64,000 nucleotides of DNA, from positions 1-64,000 of the forward strand of contig CAJXVS010000008.1 in assembly GCA_913061265.1 (NCBI GenBank), read 5' to 3'. A program made the translations under genes and the position numbers. This DNA is from an uncultured Halobacteriovorax sp. Its GTDB lineage: Bacteria > Bdellovibrionota > Bacteriovoracia > Bacteriovoracales > Bacteriovoracaceae. Below are positions 8,501-16,232 of the stretch, one piece after another (the stretch's first letter is position 1; every line of letters begins with the position of its first letter). Under the pieces are notes generated by a model, which searched no databases, was not told where the DNA came from, and saw nothing but the letters and a program-made list of their open reading frames with translations.

Positions 8501-9039
8501 AACTTATAGAATAACTTAGAAATCTTTCGAATATCGTCAATCATTGCACGGTCAACATCTTCTTGAAAATAAGTATCAATCAATGAAAGATAGATTCCAT
8601 ATTTGGCGATCTGGTTCTTCATAGCGGGGTCATTAACGCTTCCCCCATCAAGAGTATAATCTTTAACTTTATCAAGGATTAATAAGGCCTCATCAAAGGC
8701 AAGCAAAGTTCTTCTATTGGAAGTAATCCTCTTTTTAGCTTTTTTCTTGGCCTGCTTAGCAGTTAAGTGATGATCTTCAATCGATCTGATATAAAGATTT
8801 TGATAAACATCATTTTCATATTGGGCCATCTTCGCTTTTAAGAAAACCATCTTAGAATAAAGCTTAACGTAATCAATATCACCATCAGTAAGAAGGCTAT
8901 CTTCTATCTTCTTCTCTAATTCATCGCTATGACTCTTGGTTCCGAGTTCACCTTCACCATAAAGGTAGGGAACTTCTGCGAAAGCATTGGAAGTTAGGAG
9001 CAAAGTAGCGATAAAGCTAACAAGTAATTGAAGTTTCAT
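5557..9039 (-). CDS. Very large secreted protein with weak kinase-fold motifs
   Basis: 1160 residues, signal peptide to about residue 21 (…SNAFA). No named family recognised. Residues about 230-520 carry a pattern reminiscent of atypical kinase folds: a basic beta-rich start (IKMKAYWL … VTIRMSKE), then GSLLFRSLGYHATPTV, then LLSLNDAKSRQ (Asp408, Lys410; Gln413 where an Asn is usual) and IFLSDLGYSMGS (Asp435). The rest is beta-rich with many Lys and looks like a repetitive membrane- or surface-associated part; two Cys pairs lie near residues 1030-1050 (KRCKKTCQE). Kinase activity is a guess. It has its own terminator and appears monocistronic. Confidence 0.5.
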   Translation of the reverse strand: MKLQLLVSFIATLLLTSNAFAEVPYLYGEGELGTKSHSDELEKKIEDSLLTDGDIDYVKLYSKMVFLKAKMAQYENDVYQNLYIRSIEDHHLTAKQAKKKAKKRITSNRRTLLAFDEALLILDKVKDYTLDGGSVNDPAMKNQIAKYGIYLSLIDTYFQEDVDRAMIDDIRKISKLFYKFKRKNTNKDEASNLPSPSGEGFMTQGEIKDLEKSGVDISTIDPGSSAFWEKNNVEDFDPNDETWKGHVLFQPKDQEQVLHYKRMADGTIKMKAYWLNSKKEEVDVTIRMSKEIHSGTLGSLLFRSLGYHATPTVFRKHVKLKLGKTTYEEFLSHLDKNHGGGMTDISNFVSSYNAEENSVILRYIALEAYPTKDYYRKMGPYRTGQNGYDNRREYRAMVMSGALLSLNDAKSRQTRADIFRDTPDSPWRPMIFLSDLGYSMGSYLVYDNLSSVNDYVTDTTHDRKNSVTVRWMNSYGYKNFEQTTYADARWWIRRARKLTSPKIYQMAINAGYPEPVARLYGKKVADRINNYIEAFRLKEEIGLIETESYDEIHKEFPKYVNKKGKIQASIDQEDNSNISHVAYFGLWHEGLGIAGATVANLIVNGATELSLSQLGVVSTTFSLGEGVLDFDVKYKKKRTFDVNKNKSKSQRRILVIDTYTLSIPVGSLNGSILNQDVGITLPLNYKYEYEFTHYHTYDTVKEAFKADFFKTFDPRRLSSIAKNLKKGEQVKLSKKHSFDIGSFKADVTDYASVNLSILGHSKSKLSEVLLTKSDDHIELSSSRVKSGSWRTGFDIKAILKLGLGASKTKRMEQFELNRVRLDDLDEGINEVDLNNAFRVAFEKGDFKKIRKYSKNVQIDIKSKVKNWHAGLFWWSKYSTSDFIEYDVKSDVKKKLSRKAYVARQYKSTTRDFGKFYIEDFDFGAIGFAVDFAGTRINESKVMGTSLELVLSKDEKSIDDMVLNITVIKNDNHATKKELKKEHLDYFSKLVGEDDYFNFQIPKEVKYYSPLTTTQYWQISKKGLEKFVEKFTASKRCKKTCQEESAQIEALEKRLSGASKEGLKPIVKDIMAAYIGLIERAIGKRNKKMSSLRKYISKKQYFIYTKLSNVNKYTVPMSFTKEMDLYGKPLGKYQGPSFLQKFKRSHYLKHFIDVEAVAPSL

Positions 9040-9187
9040 AGTTATTTCCGTTACTAATGGGTGTATGGCTTATGTTGCAATTTATGTGCCTAAAAATTCG
9101 TTCCGATAACACTTAGAAGGTCATCTAAGCGTTTTAACTGTCTAAACTTTGTACACTCGAAGGAAAAGAAATCAGCCGTTTTTTCTT

Positions 9188-9568
9188 CTATTTTCGAAAG
9201 TCATAGTGAATATAAGAGAGATTTGAGCAATAGAAACTCTGCCCTTCTTCAACAGAAACAACACGTAATTCATGATCCGAATTAAAAGTAAAACTAAAGT
9301 TAACAGAGCCAAAACTTAGAGGTGAACTTGATTTTTCAATAGACTTAAAAGAGGTTGATCTTGACCAGATCTCTCTCATTTCATTGGGGTAGAAACCACC
9401 GTCTGGAACAATATTCTTTGACTCTCTATTATCATCTACAATAGACATTTGATTATCACTTAGTTCTACGTAACAAGTACCGTGATCGTTTGTTCCGCGA
9501 AACTGGCTAGTTCTTGCAAAGGCCTGCGACATCATTATTATTGATATTCCTAAAATTAAAACTTTCAT
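9188..9568 (-). CDS. Small secreted protein, unknown
   Basis: 126 residues with a signal peptide (residues 1-18, …QAFA). The mature part has two Cys (GTCYVEL and FYCSNL) that could form a disulfide around a beta-rich domain. No family recognised. The ATG has a GGAG ribosome site about 8 bases upstream. Nothing obvious in the 290 bases up to the next gene at 9860: they are AT-rich, without an open frame or strong hairpin. Confidence 0.58.
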   Translation of the reverse strand: MKVLILGISIIMMSQAFARTSQFRGTNDHGTCYVELSDNQMSIVDDNRESKNIVPDGGFYPNEMREIWSRSTSFKSIEKSSSPLSFGSVNFSFTFNSDHELRVVSVEEGQSFYCSNLSYIHYDFRK

Positions 9569-9859
9569 TTCAAACTCCTACTATTTAAAGGGAAAAGGAT
9601 AAGCTTTATGCTTATTAACTCTTAATTTAAGTAAGATTATCAAAGAGCAAAAAAAGATGAAGACCAAAGTTCTGACAGTTTTAGAGAATAAACACTTAAG
9701 TAGAGTCCGGGATCCTTAGTATTCTTCTCTAATAAGCATGATACAAGTCCGGCTACCTTCTAAAAAAGAATTGTGACCATTCTGCTTCCTTTTTTCAATT
9801 ACGTTTTGCAAAAGCAATTCCAACAAATTCATTTATATTGGTAATTGATAATATACTGA

Positions 9860-10189
9860 TCATCTATTTCTATCGGTTAAAAATCGATATACTAGAAGAG
9901 TTAACATCCAATTAATAATAATCGAAAAGCTGTATGCCAAATTATCTAGAGGGCCTAGGCAAAGCATACTTGGATTTATTAAAGAAGGAATGTGTTTAAG
10001 CCATCCTTCAAAAAGATCCAAGAAGGCCAAGCTCCACGGAAAGCCAAAAATGAAGCTAAAAAAGATTAGATGCGGAGAAGAGTCACAGGAATTCGAAATG
10101 CCTACAGAATAAGTAAATATATAGATGACAATACATCCTATAAGAAAAATATTAAAAAGTTGTTTATCTTCTTTATCTTCATCCATCAT
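9860..10189 (-). CDS. Small integral membrane protein, unknown
   Basis: 109 residues with three hydrophobic segments (about 12-30, 40-58 and 84-102), preceded by an acidic N-terminus (MMDEDKEDK). No family recognised. It lies 100 bases downstream of the larger membrane protein at 10290-11120 on the same strand and may be co-transcribed with it. Confidence 0.55.
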   Translation of the reverse strand: MMDEDKEDKQLFNIFLIGCIVIYIFTYSVGISNSCDSSPHLIFFSFIFGFPWSLAFLDLFEGWLKHIPSLINPSMLCLGPLDNLAYSFSIIINWMLTLLVYRFLTDRNR

Positions 10190-10289
10190 TTATTCCCTTA
10201 ACTTTATTACTTTGAAAGTTAGATAAGATTCACTTATTTTAAAATAAAATTCATGGCACGTTTTGTTCTATCTGTATTCTTATTACCAA

Positions 10290-11120
10290 TCAATCTCGAA
10301 GGCCTTCCTTCTTAGTTCTCTCATCCTTCCCTTCGTGAATATAAACGAAAAAAATTAAAAGAAGGAATAGCCCGAGAATAGGGAAATAGAGAATAATGAT
10401 CAGAGGTGCTGTTAGAATTTCAAGAGGGCGAGGAAACTTCTCTATCTCTTTATAATTGTAGTCAAAATGTTTATCATACCTTAAAAGCTGCCAATCACTG
10501 ATATACAGCTTTCCGTTTTTTAAAACATTTTTGTGTTTTCGCGCTCCGACAGTATCTAAAAAACGATAATAACCAACGCGAAAATCCAGATTTTGTTCAT
10601 TAAACTTAGTATAATTAATGATCTCTTGGGCTAAGCCTACATTATCAAGATCTAACTCCAAATCAAAACTAACTCCCATTATATCTGGATTGCCCATTTT
10701 TATACTTCTAGTAATTTTAAATTTACTTCCCTTTTTTAAAATAAACTCTCGGCAAGGACTTTGCTTATAACGTTTAGCATCCCTCTTTTCACAATCGTGG
10801 AAATTAATAGAGTAAGGCCTAAATGCTGAACTCGAAATCGTCGTATCTTTTAAAACTATAATTTCCTCGCCTACAATTGGATAAACAAAAGAAAATCGAC
10901 TTCTATCTCCAACTCTCATTGTAATAAAGATCGAAAAAATGATTAACCCAAAAAAGAAATATAGATTGGGTTTCTTAAAACCTGAATACATCCTTCCAAG
11001 CCCGTAGATAATGAAAGGTATCCCTAAATAGGGGCCACTAAAGCCGTCATTTAAAGCTGAGGCTAAAATCATCAAGTACGAGATACAAGTCAAAAAAAAT
11101 ACTCCAATATCTTTATCCAT
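10290..11120 (-). CDS. Membrane protein with central soluble domain, unknown
   Basis: 276 residues. Two or three hydrophobic segments at the N-terminus (to about residue 67) and one near the C-terminus (about 235-262, LEILTAPLIIILYFPILGL) bracket a soluble domain of about 165 residues with a CREF/CEKR Cys pair. Topology suggests the middle faces the periplasm. No family recognised. Codon and base composition are a little more AT-rich than the housekeeping genes, as in the neighbouring accessory genes. Confidence 0.55.
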   Translation of the reverse strand: MDKDIGVFFLTCISYLMILASALNDGFSGPYLGIPFIIYGLGRMYSGFKKPNLYFFFGLIIFSIFITMRVGDRSRFSFVYPIVGEEIIVLKDTTISSSAFRPYSINFHDCEKRDAKRYKQSPCREFILKKGSKFKITRSIKMGNPDIMGVSFDLELDLDNVGLAQEIINYTKFNEQNLDFRVGYYRFLDTVGARKHKNVLKNGKLYISDWQLLRYDKHFDYNYKEIEKFPRPLEILTAPLIIILYFPILGLFLLLIFFVYIHEGKDERTKKEGLRD

Positions 11121-11529
11121 TCTTTAATTATAGCTCTGTTAAATATATCTAAACTCAATATGGTCGACACAATTATACTGATTCTGTCTAAGTCACGTTA
11201 AAAATTAGCAATATTAATAAGTTAAGAGTAGTAATGAAGAGTCCTATCTATTCTCTAACTCTAGCTTTGGAGATAACCCCAAATTCATTGGCTAAACCAT
11301 ACTGTGAATATTGGGCATTACCTTGATAATAAAACTTTAGTTGGCACATATTCCTAGTTTTTAAGTTTCTAGGTTTGAGCGTTATTTCGTATGGTTATGA
11401 TGCTCTAGAAATAGGGTTAGGTGTAGGTTTCGACAAAGCTGAGGGTTTTAAGTAGTCTACTGTGGATAATTACATTTTTTTAGACACTAAGTTAGCTATA
11501 TGTGAGTTTACACGAGGGAAGGAAGAAGA
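11121..11529. other. Gene-free stretch containing one copy of a direct repeat
   Basis: 409 bases without a convincing reading frame. It holds the left copy (11277-11325) of a diverged repeat whose other copy is at 12725-12773, and AT-rich sequence that probably carries the promoters of the divergent genes on either side. Confidence 0.5.
11277..11325 (+). repeat. Left copy of diverged direct repeat
   Basis: About 36 of 49 bases match 12725-12773 when read by eye, including the shared core ATTGGGCATTA and ATACTG. The two copies flank the CotH-like gene in the same orientation. Confidence 0.5.
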
Positions 11530-12642
11530 GTGGGTAAGATAACATTTTTATTATTCATGATAGCTTTTCATGTAAATGCATCAGAAGTGATTCAGCTTAA
11601 GTTAAAAGGTGACTTTACAAAATCTTGGGAGAATCGTGATAAAAAGACTCGTACTTATCATCCAGCGGTCCTTTCTTTTGAACAAAAGCTAGTAGAAGTT
11701 AAAATGAAAATTAGAGGTAACCATAGAGCAGGTTTAAGTCGAGGGGGCTCTTCAGATGGACCACTTCTTCCGAATTGTGATTACCCACCGCTTAAATTTA
11801 AATTCATTAATGATTTCATCTTCCTTAAGAAGGGCAGTGGGGTAAAATTCGTTAGTCACTGCAATGACTTTGAAAATAACCTCGATCAAATGCCAGAATA
11901 TGGTATACTTGGTGGAAATAACTATCTACTCAGAGAGTTTTACACTTACAAGATTCAAAATATCCTAATGGATCTTTCATATTATTCTAGTCTTGCTATG
12001 ATTGATTTTATAAATACTGGAGATCAATCAACACACCAAGATGTAAATCGCTATGGATTCTTTTTAGAAAGGAGTAAGGATCTTGGAAGAAGGTTGGAGC
12101 TTCGATATATAGACGATGCCAAAAACATTAATCCCGATAACTTTTCTCAAACAGACTTTCTAAAAGCAAAAATCTTTAACTGGCTTATAGGTAATTCTGA
12201 CGAGGGAATCGGAAACCCATCTAACGACCATCAATTTCATAATTATAAGATTTATAAAAACAAAAATAATAAATTCCTCCCTCTTCCTTATGATTTTAAC
12301 CAAACAAGAATTGCAGACCTTTTTTTAAATCCTTATCTGATCTTTTGGGGTCACGGTTACGTATGCTCTTTAATAGATAAAAAACTTATCCAGGCTATCT
12401 TTAAAGACTTTTATGAAAAGAAAGAAGATATCTTAAAACTTATAAATCGGTCTCTCTTAAGTTATGATGACGCTTCTTTCTTTAGAAAATTTTTCAAGGT
12501 AAAGTTTGATTATATAAATGAAAAACTTCTTTCTAAAGACCTTGAACTAAAAATAGAAAGAAGGAATGATCTTGTGCTACAACCGGATGGATCTCATGCT
12601 GAGGTACCATCAAAATATTTTTGCTCAATTTCAATCAAGTAA
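11530..12642 (+). CDS. Secreted CotH-like (kinase-fold) protein
   Basis: 370 residues starting at GTG, preceded by the ribosome site GGAAGGAAG; a short signal peptide (ITFLLFMIAFHVNA) supports this start. The layout matches the CotH kinase family: an early KMKIRGNHRAG strand, then LREFYTYKIQNILM, then NWLIGNSDE (Asp224), NYKIYKN (Asn238 just before) and LPYDFNQTR (Asp255), equivalent to the family's catalytic Asp, metal-binding Asn and Asp. CotH of Bacillus spores phosphorylates coat proteins; here the protein would act outside the cytoplasm on unknown targets. It is isolated between gene-free flanks carrying a direct repeat, hinting at acquisition. Confidence 0.6.
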   Translation: MGKITFLLFMIAFHVNASEVIQLKLKGDFTKSWENRDKKTRTYHPAVLSFEQKLVEVKMKIRGNHRAGLSRGGSSDGPLLPNCDYPPLKFKFINDFIFLKKGSGVKFVSHCNDFENNLDQMPEYGILGGNNYLLREFYTYKIQNILMDLSYYSSLAMIDFINTGDQSTHQDVNRYGFFLERSKDLGRRLELRYIDDAKNINPDNFSQTDFLKAKIFNWLIGNSDEGIGNPSNDHQFHNYKIYKNKNNKFLPLPYDFNQTRIADLFLNPYLIFWGHGYVCSLIDKKLIQAIFKDFYEKKEDILKLINRSLLSYDDASFFRKFFKVKFDYINEKLLSKDLELKIERRNDLVLQPDGSHAEVPSKYFCSISIK

Positions 12643-12651
12643 CTAACTTGG

Positions 12652-12672
12652 CCCCAGTTTAGAAAACTGGGG
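12652..12672 (+). terminator. Terminator of CotH-like gene
   Basis: Perfect 9-bp stem CCCCAGTTT/AAACTGGGG with a 3-base loop, 10 bases after the stop codon; followed by ATTTCTAT. Confidence 0.6.
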
Positions 12673-12984
12673 ATTTCTATACACTTAAAGCTCTATTTAC
12701 TAGAGCAAAACTACCCTAAATAACTCCCAAACTAATTCCCTACAAAATACTGCAAGTATTGGGCATTATTTTGTGTTCCCGAAGGTATAAGATGTCTCGG
12801 GCATGATAATACTACTTATCGGTGCCGCCCCTCGGAAGTCGTCCGAGTGAAAAAGACCCCTCTCATTAGGGTATGGTCTAACCTTTATGTTAAAAATCTT
12901 TCACTTTATGTTCTATAGAGTTTTTCAATGCAGCGTTTATTTATTAGGTCCTGTTTAATAAAAAAGCACGATGAGACTTTCCTC
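12673..12984. other. Gene-free stretch with repeat copy and hairpin-rich segment
   Basis: No reading frame is convincing. It holds the right copy of the direct repeat (12725-12773) and then, at about 12778-12890, an unusually GC-rich, hairpin-rich segment: CCCGA/TCGGG, CTCGGA/TCCGAG and AGACC/GGTCT stems follow each other. It may encode a structured RNA or be remnant sequence. Confidence 0.4.
12725..12773 (+). repeat. Right copy of diverged direct repeat
   Basis: Partner of 11277-11325 (about 36 of 49 bases identical), same orientation, on the far side of the CotH-like gene. Confidence 0.5.
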
Positions 12985-13152
12985 TTAGAAACCAAGGATC
13001 ACTCCCCTAAACTTAAACAAAACCAGTAATCCAACAACCAGTATTAATAAAACGGGAACAAAGGTCCACCAGAGAGCTCTAACCGTCTCCTTTAAATCCT
13101 TTCTTAGTTCTTCTTTAGACTCGGGGCCGAATTGAATTTTGCCGTCTTTCAT
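12985..13152 (-). CDS. Small single-pass membrane protein (55 residues)
   Basis: An ATG at 13152 opens 55 codons ending in TAA (12985-12987). The product begins MKDGKIQFGPESKEELRKD, then has one strongly hydrophobic segment at about residues 28-48 (WWTFVPVLLILVVGLLVLF) and a short basic tail. The amphipathic-then-membrane layout and coherent codon use suggest a real microprotein, but the ribosome site is weak. The frame is closed by a TAG two codons upstream of the ATG, so no longer form exists. Function unknown. Confidence 0.55.
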   Translation of the reverse strand: MKDGKIQFGPESKEELRKDLKETVRALWWTFVPVLLILVVGLLVLFKFRGVILGF

Positions 13153-13395
13153 ACACTATTTTAACATGGGATTAAGCCACTTTTAAAACACCTCTCTTTC
13201 CCCACCAGTTACCAGCAGTCGTCAAATGAAGGGTTTATAAGAAGTTTTTGTGCTTAGAGGTTATTTCAAATTCTCTAAGCCCAAACTAAGCACATTTTAA
13301 GCACAAAATAGGATGGTGACGGCAACTGGAGGCAAACTGCTTTTCTAAAAACCTTGATTAACCTAAGTAAAACCAACTTTAGAAAACAACTAGAT
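13153..13395. other. Gene-free stretch before the tRNA-Cys terminator
   Basis: No convincing reading frame. It contains a 7-bp inverted repeat CTTAGAG/CTCTAAG at about 13254-13281 and repeated GTGCTTA/TAAGCAC words. Nothing else recognised. Confidence 0.35.
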
Positions 13396-13400
13396 AAAAA

Positions 13401-13434
13401 AAAAGCCACTAGATCTTGCGATTAGTGGCTTTTT
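13401..13434 (-). terminator. Terminator of tRNA-Cys
   Basis: AAAAGCCACTA (13401-13411) pairs with TAGTGGCTTTT (13423-13433); on the minus strand the stem runs into a run of T (complement of A at 13396-13404). It starts a few bases after the tRNA 3' end. Confidence 0.8.
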
Positions 13435-13437
13435 AAA

Positions 13438-13515
13438 TGGAGGAGACGGCCGGATTTGAACCGGCGGCTTTACAGTTTTGCAAACTGTCCCCTTGGACCA
13501 CTCGAGCACGTCTCC
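13438..13515 (-). tRNA. tRNA-Cys (GCA)
   Basis: The minus strand folds as a cloverleaf: acceptor GGAGACG/CGTCTCC, anticodon stem ACAGT/ACTGT around loop TTGCAAA (anticodon GCA), T-stem GCCGG/CCGGC with loop TTCAAAT. The discriminator base is U, as expected for Cys, and CCA is encoded at 13440-13438. It has its own likely promoter and a terminator. Confidence 0.95.
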
Positions 13516-13548
13516 TCAGACTTATGAATTGCTTCACAAGGGAGTCTT

Positions 13549-13577
13549 AATTTAATGCATTCGGGATAAAGTTTCAA
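13549..13577 (-). promoter_or_regulatory. Likely sigma70 promoter of tRNA-Cys
   Basis: On the minus strand TTGAAA (13577-13572) and TAAATT (13554-13549) are separated by exactly 17 bases, followed by the tRNA about 33 bases downstream. Fit to consensus is fair. Confidence 0.45.
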
Positions 13578-13643
13578 CGACTTACTATTCAAAATAAGGC
13601 CTTTTGTGTTTCGTGTCATTAGTTTTTTAGTCAGATTTCGAGC

Positions 13644-14621
13644 TTAGAGCCCCATGCAGCTGGCCTGAAGGGCAAAGTCTTTGTTCTGGATTTTCTTAGA
13701 GCCTGAAACGGCGCCTTCGAAAAGGACGGTTTCTTTGATTAATTCAGCGCCGTTTTCTTTGAACCATGGGCTGCCGTGTTTCTCATATCCCTCTTTTACC
13801 TGAACTCTTAAGTATCCTGTTGAGATGATGACCGGAGCTACGAAGCGAGTAAGTTTTCCTTCCGCTTTTAGGGGAAGAAGTTTTGCGTTGATATCATATT
13901 TGTTTCCACTAATACTTGCGGTGTAGATACTAAAGTCTGATTTATCTATAAAGGTGATGCTGCAATGAACTTTAGAGGCCTTAATATCTTCATTAGCATT
14001 AGTAACTAAAGACGAGCTTAAGTTATAACGGCCTTTTTCAATTCCAAGAATACCTAGGTACTCGTGAAAGACAATATTGAGCCTTTCAGTGTTGTTTAGT
14101 TTCTCCCATCTTGATTGATTCACATGTATTTCTAAAATAGAGGGATAGTTCTTAGCAACGAAGCCTTTTTCTTTTGGGCAGCGGTAGTCGCCCATTTTAG
14201 AACAGAGCTTATAATCGATAAAGTATATTTTGGTATGCCTTGTGGCCTCGATAAATTGATCTAAATCAAAGTTCTCAAAATCTTTATTACTTGTGAAGAC
14301 AAGGGACTTCTGAGATTCGATCTGAGAGATGATCTCTTCAGAGATTCTCGCGAAACTAAGGGCCTCTTCGTCTCCGCCGTTGCCTTCTCTTCCTAAAGAA
14401 ATAGAAAGCTCTTCTACCTCTTTATCAAACTTCGCCGGTTTTTCTTTATCAATAAGCTCTCTTCTTTCAGGAATTTTAAGACCGTTCAATATTTTAAGGG
14501 TGATCTCAAGCTCAATTGATTCTTTTGTTATGGGTTTTTTCATCAATTCAACCAGGTAAGTTTTTTCTTGAGCAAAAAGAGAACTACTAAGGCACAAAAG
14601 AATTAATATTTTAAATAGCAT
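13644..14621 (-). CDS. Secreted protein co-encoded with a TIGR02147-type regulator
   Basis: 325 residues with a short signal peptide (ILILLCLSSSLFA). The N-terminal third is charged; the middle contains WEKLNNTERLNIVFHEYLGILGIEKGRY, where VFHEYLG has a partial HE metalloprotease-like look but no second His, so I do not call a protease. Cys are at CSKMGDYRCP, HCSITF and the C-terminal CMGL. The start overlaps the stop of the upstream regulator by 11 bases, so the two are translationally coupled and probably act together. Function unknown. Confidence 0.6.
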   Translation of the reverse strand: MLFKILILLCLSSSLFAQEKTYLVELMKKPITKESIELEITLKILNGLKIPERRELIDKEKPAKFDKEVEELSISLGREGNGGDEEALSFARISEEIISQIESQKSLVFTSNKDFENFDLDQFIEATRHTKIYFIDYKLCSKMGDYRCPKEKGFVAKNYPSILEIHVNQSRWEKLNNTERLNIVFHEYLGILGIEKGRYNLSSSLVTNANEDIKASKVHCSITFIDKSDFSIYTASISGNKYDINAKLLPLKAEGKLTRFVAPVIISTGYLRVQVKEGYEKHGSPWFKENGAELIKETVLFEGAVSGSKKIQNKDFALQASCMGL

Positions 14622-15423
14622 CTTGCACCTCTTCTTTTTGACTCTCTACAAGGGGGAAAAGTGAAACACCTAATTGGTAGAGGCAATCGACTTCGTTTGT
14701 CTCTTCTAAAAAAGCACATAGCTTTCTTCTAAATTCTTTGATGATTGGTTTGGCGGCCTTAACCTTATCAATTGAAGTCGCCATCATAATAGATGACTGA
14801 TCTCTTCTTTCTATGTTCGTATTTCTGAGGGCGTCTTTTGAGAGGTCAATTAAGGTTTCTTGATAAAGCTTATTCGCTATTGAGACTTCTCCATTTTCTA
14901 GAACGTGGGAGCTTAGACCGTTTGTTGAATCTATCCACTCTCCTTTACTGTTAATGACTAATAACTCAGTTTTTACCAGGCGAGAAATAAGCATTTTAAC
15001 TTCGCTCTCAGTAATACCTAATTTTTCACCCATCCAGGCCTCTGAGTTTTGAAAGTCTGAGAAGTTTAAGAGCTCTAAAAAGGCGTAGTGCCTCCAATCT
15101 TTTATGATTTCAAAATGAGATTGTTTTAAAATGGTATGGCCCTCTCTAGCTTTTTTAAGCCTAAAGCTTCTCACAGTATTTTCTTCTTCAAGCTTTATTA
15201 AAGAAGCGCTAATGAGGGCCTTATCAACAATAAGCTTGTCTTTAACGGAGAGGAAAAGATCAAGTGAGACTTCTCTTTTACCACTAAGAATTTTAGAGAG
15301 AAGAGAGCTGTCTATCCCAAGAAATAGAGCATAGGCGCGCATAGAGAAGCTTTTGTTCTTTATTTTTCTAAGCTCAAAGTCTTGACTTAAAACTTCGTTT
15401 AAAAGGGATAGATCTGTTTTCAT
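14611..15423 (-). CDS. TIGR02147/DUF4423-type putative transcriptional regulator
   Basis: 270 residues. The N-terminus fits the TIGR02147 family pattern: a hydrophobic start, then FELRKIKNKSFSMRAYALFL, then a helix-turn-helix-like segment SSLLSKILSGKREVSLDL at about residues 34-52. The rest is helical and matches the DUF4423 layout with a winged-helix-like stretch (ESEVKMLISRLVKTELLV at about 135-152). The family is abundant in Bdellovibrionota and Fibrobacter and is thought to bind DNA. It overlaps the secreted-protein gene downstream by 11 bases, so it probably controls its own operon or an envelope process. Confidence 0.75.
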   Translation of the reverse strand: MKTDLSLLNEVLSQDFELRKIKNKSFSMRAYALFLGIDSSLLSKILSGKREVSLDLFLSVKDKLIVDKALISASLIKLEEENTVRSFRLKKAREGHTILKQSHFEIIKDWRHYAFLELLNFSDFQNSEAWMGEKLGITESEVKMLISRLVKTELLVINSKGEWIDSTNGLSSHVLENGEVSIANKLYQETLIDLSKDALRNTNIERRDQSSIMMATSIDKVKAAKPIIKEFRRKLCAFLEETNEVDCLYQLGVSLFPLVESQKEEVQDAI

Positions 15424-15655
15424 ACCTCTTTATTTTAGAGGGATTTTAGGCCTAAAAGGGTTTCGTTGAAAAAAAGTAAGCCCCTGTAAACATTTAAGAC
15501 AGTCTAGTTTATTCAATGAAAACAGTTACTTGCTACTATGAATTTTTCACCCGTGGACAAATACCTGTCCTCACATATTGAATGTAACCCATTGCAGCAT
15601 TTCAAATTTCTGTTAATTTCACCCCACACGAAACTTGAAAACAAAAGGAATCAAC

Positions 15656-16204
15656 ATGAAAACAATTCTAACAATAGCAGCTCTTTCAATCGGCCTTAAC
15701 GCCAATGCCAATCTTCCTAGTACTCCTGAAAACTATATGATCTGTCAGGTTGAATTAACTAAAGAGGGTAAGACTTTATCAAGTCATCAAATTACAACCT
15801 TTCACCCTAGCAGATCAGTTTATCAAGTAGGTCCTAGGACTTATCACTACTCTGCGACAGCGGCTTCAAACTGTGTCTCTCAACCTTTTAATAAAAAATA
15901 TAATAAAGAACACCTCTATAGAGAGAAAAGAACGAAGAGCTATATTGATCTTTGTTATGTCATCTCTAATGGAGTGGAGGAAGGTAGAGATGGAACAGCT
16001 GACTTCTACTTGGCGAGAAGGTCAATAAAGGAAATCTTTAAGTTTGATTATTTAAATAGAACTAATCCATTAAAAGTAACAGGAACTGATGTTAATGATC
16101 AAATCATTGGAGATTACGAGGTTAAAGCAAACTGCGAAAACAAGATGCTCTCCCCTCTAGATTCACTTTGGACGAAGATTAAAAAAGAAAGACTTGGACT
16201 TTAA
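15656..16204 (+). CDS. Secreted protein, unknown
   Basis: The ATG at 15656 is chosen over an upstream TTG in frame because it has AAAGGA at the right distance and directly starts a signal peptide (MKTILTIAALSIGLNANA). The mature protein, about 160 residues, has four Cys (MICQVEL, SNCVSQP, DLCYVIS, ANCENKM), probably two disulfides, and is beta-rich. No family recognised. The next gene follows after 28 bases on the same strand and has the same layout, so the two likely form an operon ending at the terminator at 16701. Confidence 0.62.
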   Translation: MKTILTIAALSIGLNANANLPSTPENYMICQVELTKEGKTLSSHQITTFHPSRSVYQVGPRTYHYSATAASNCVSQPFNKKYNKEHLYREKRTKSYIDLCYVISNGVEEGRDGTADFYLARRSIKEIFKFDYLNRTNPLKVTGTDVNDQIIGDYEVKANCENKMLSPLDSLWTKIKKERLGL

Positions 16205-16232
16205 TAACTAACTATCTTTAAAGGAGATAAAC

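Noticed and set aside
13153-13640. Prophage or integrative element at tRNA-Cys
   Set aside because: No integrase gene, and no duplicated tRNA 3' end was found in the window.
14100-14130. Metalloprotease motif VFHEYLG in the protein at 13644-14621
   Set aside because: Only HE without the second His of HExxH; no further metal ligands seen.
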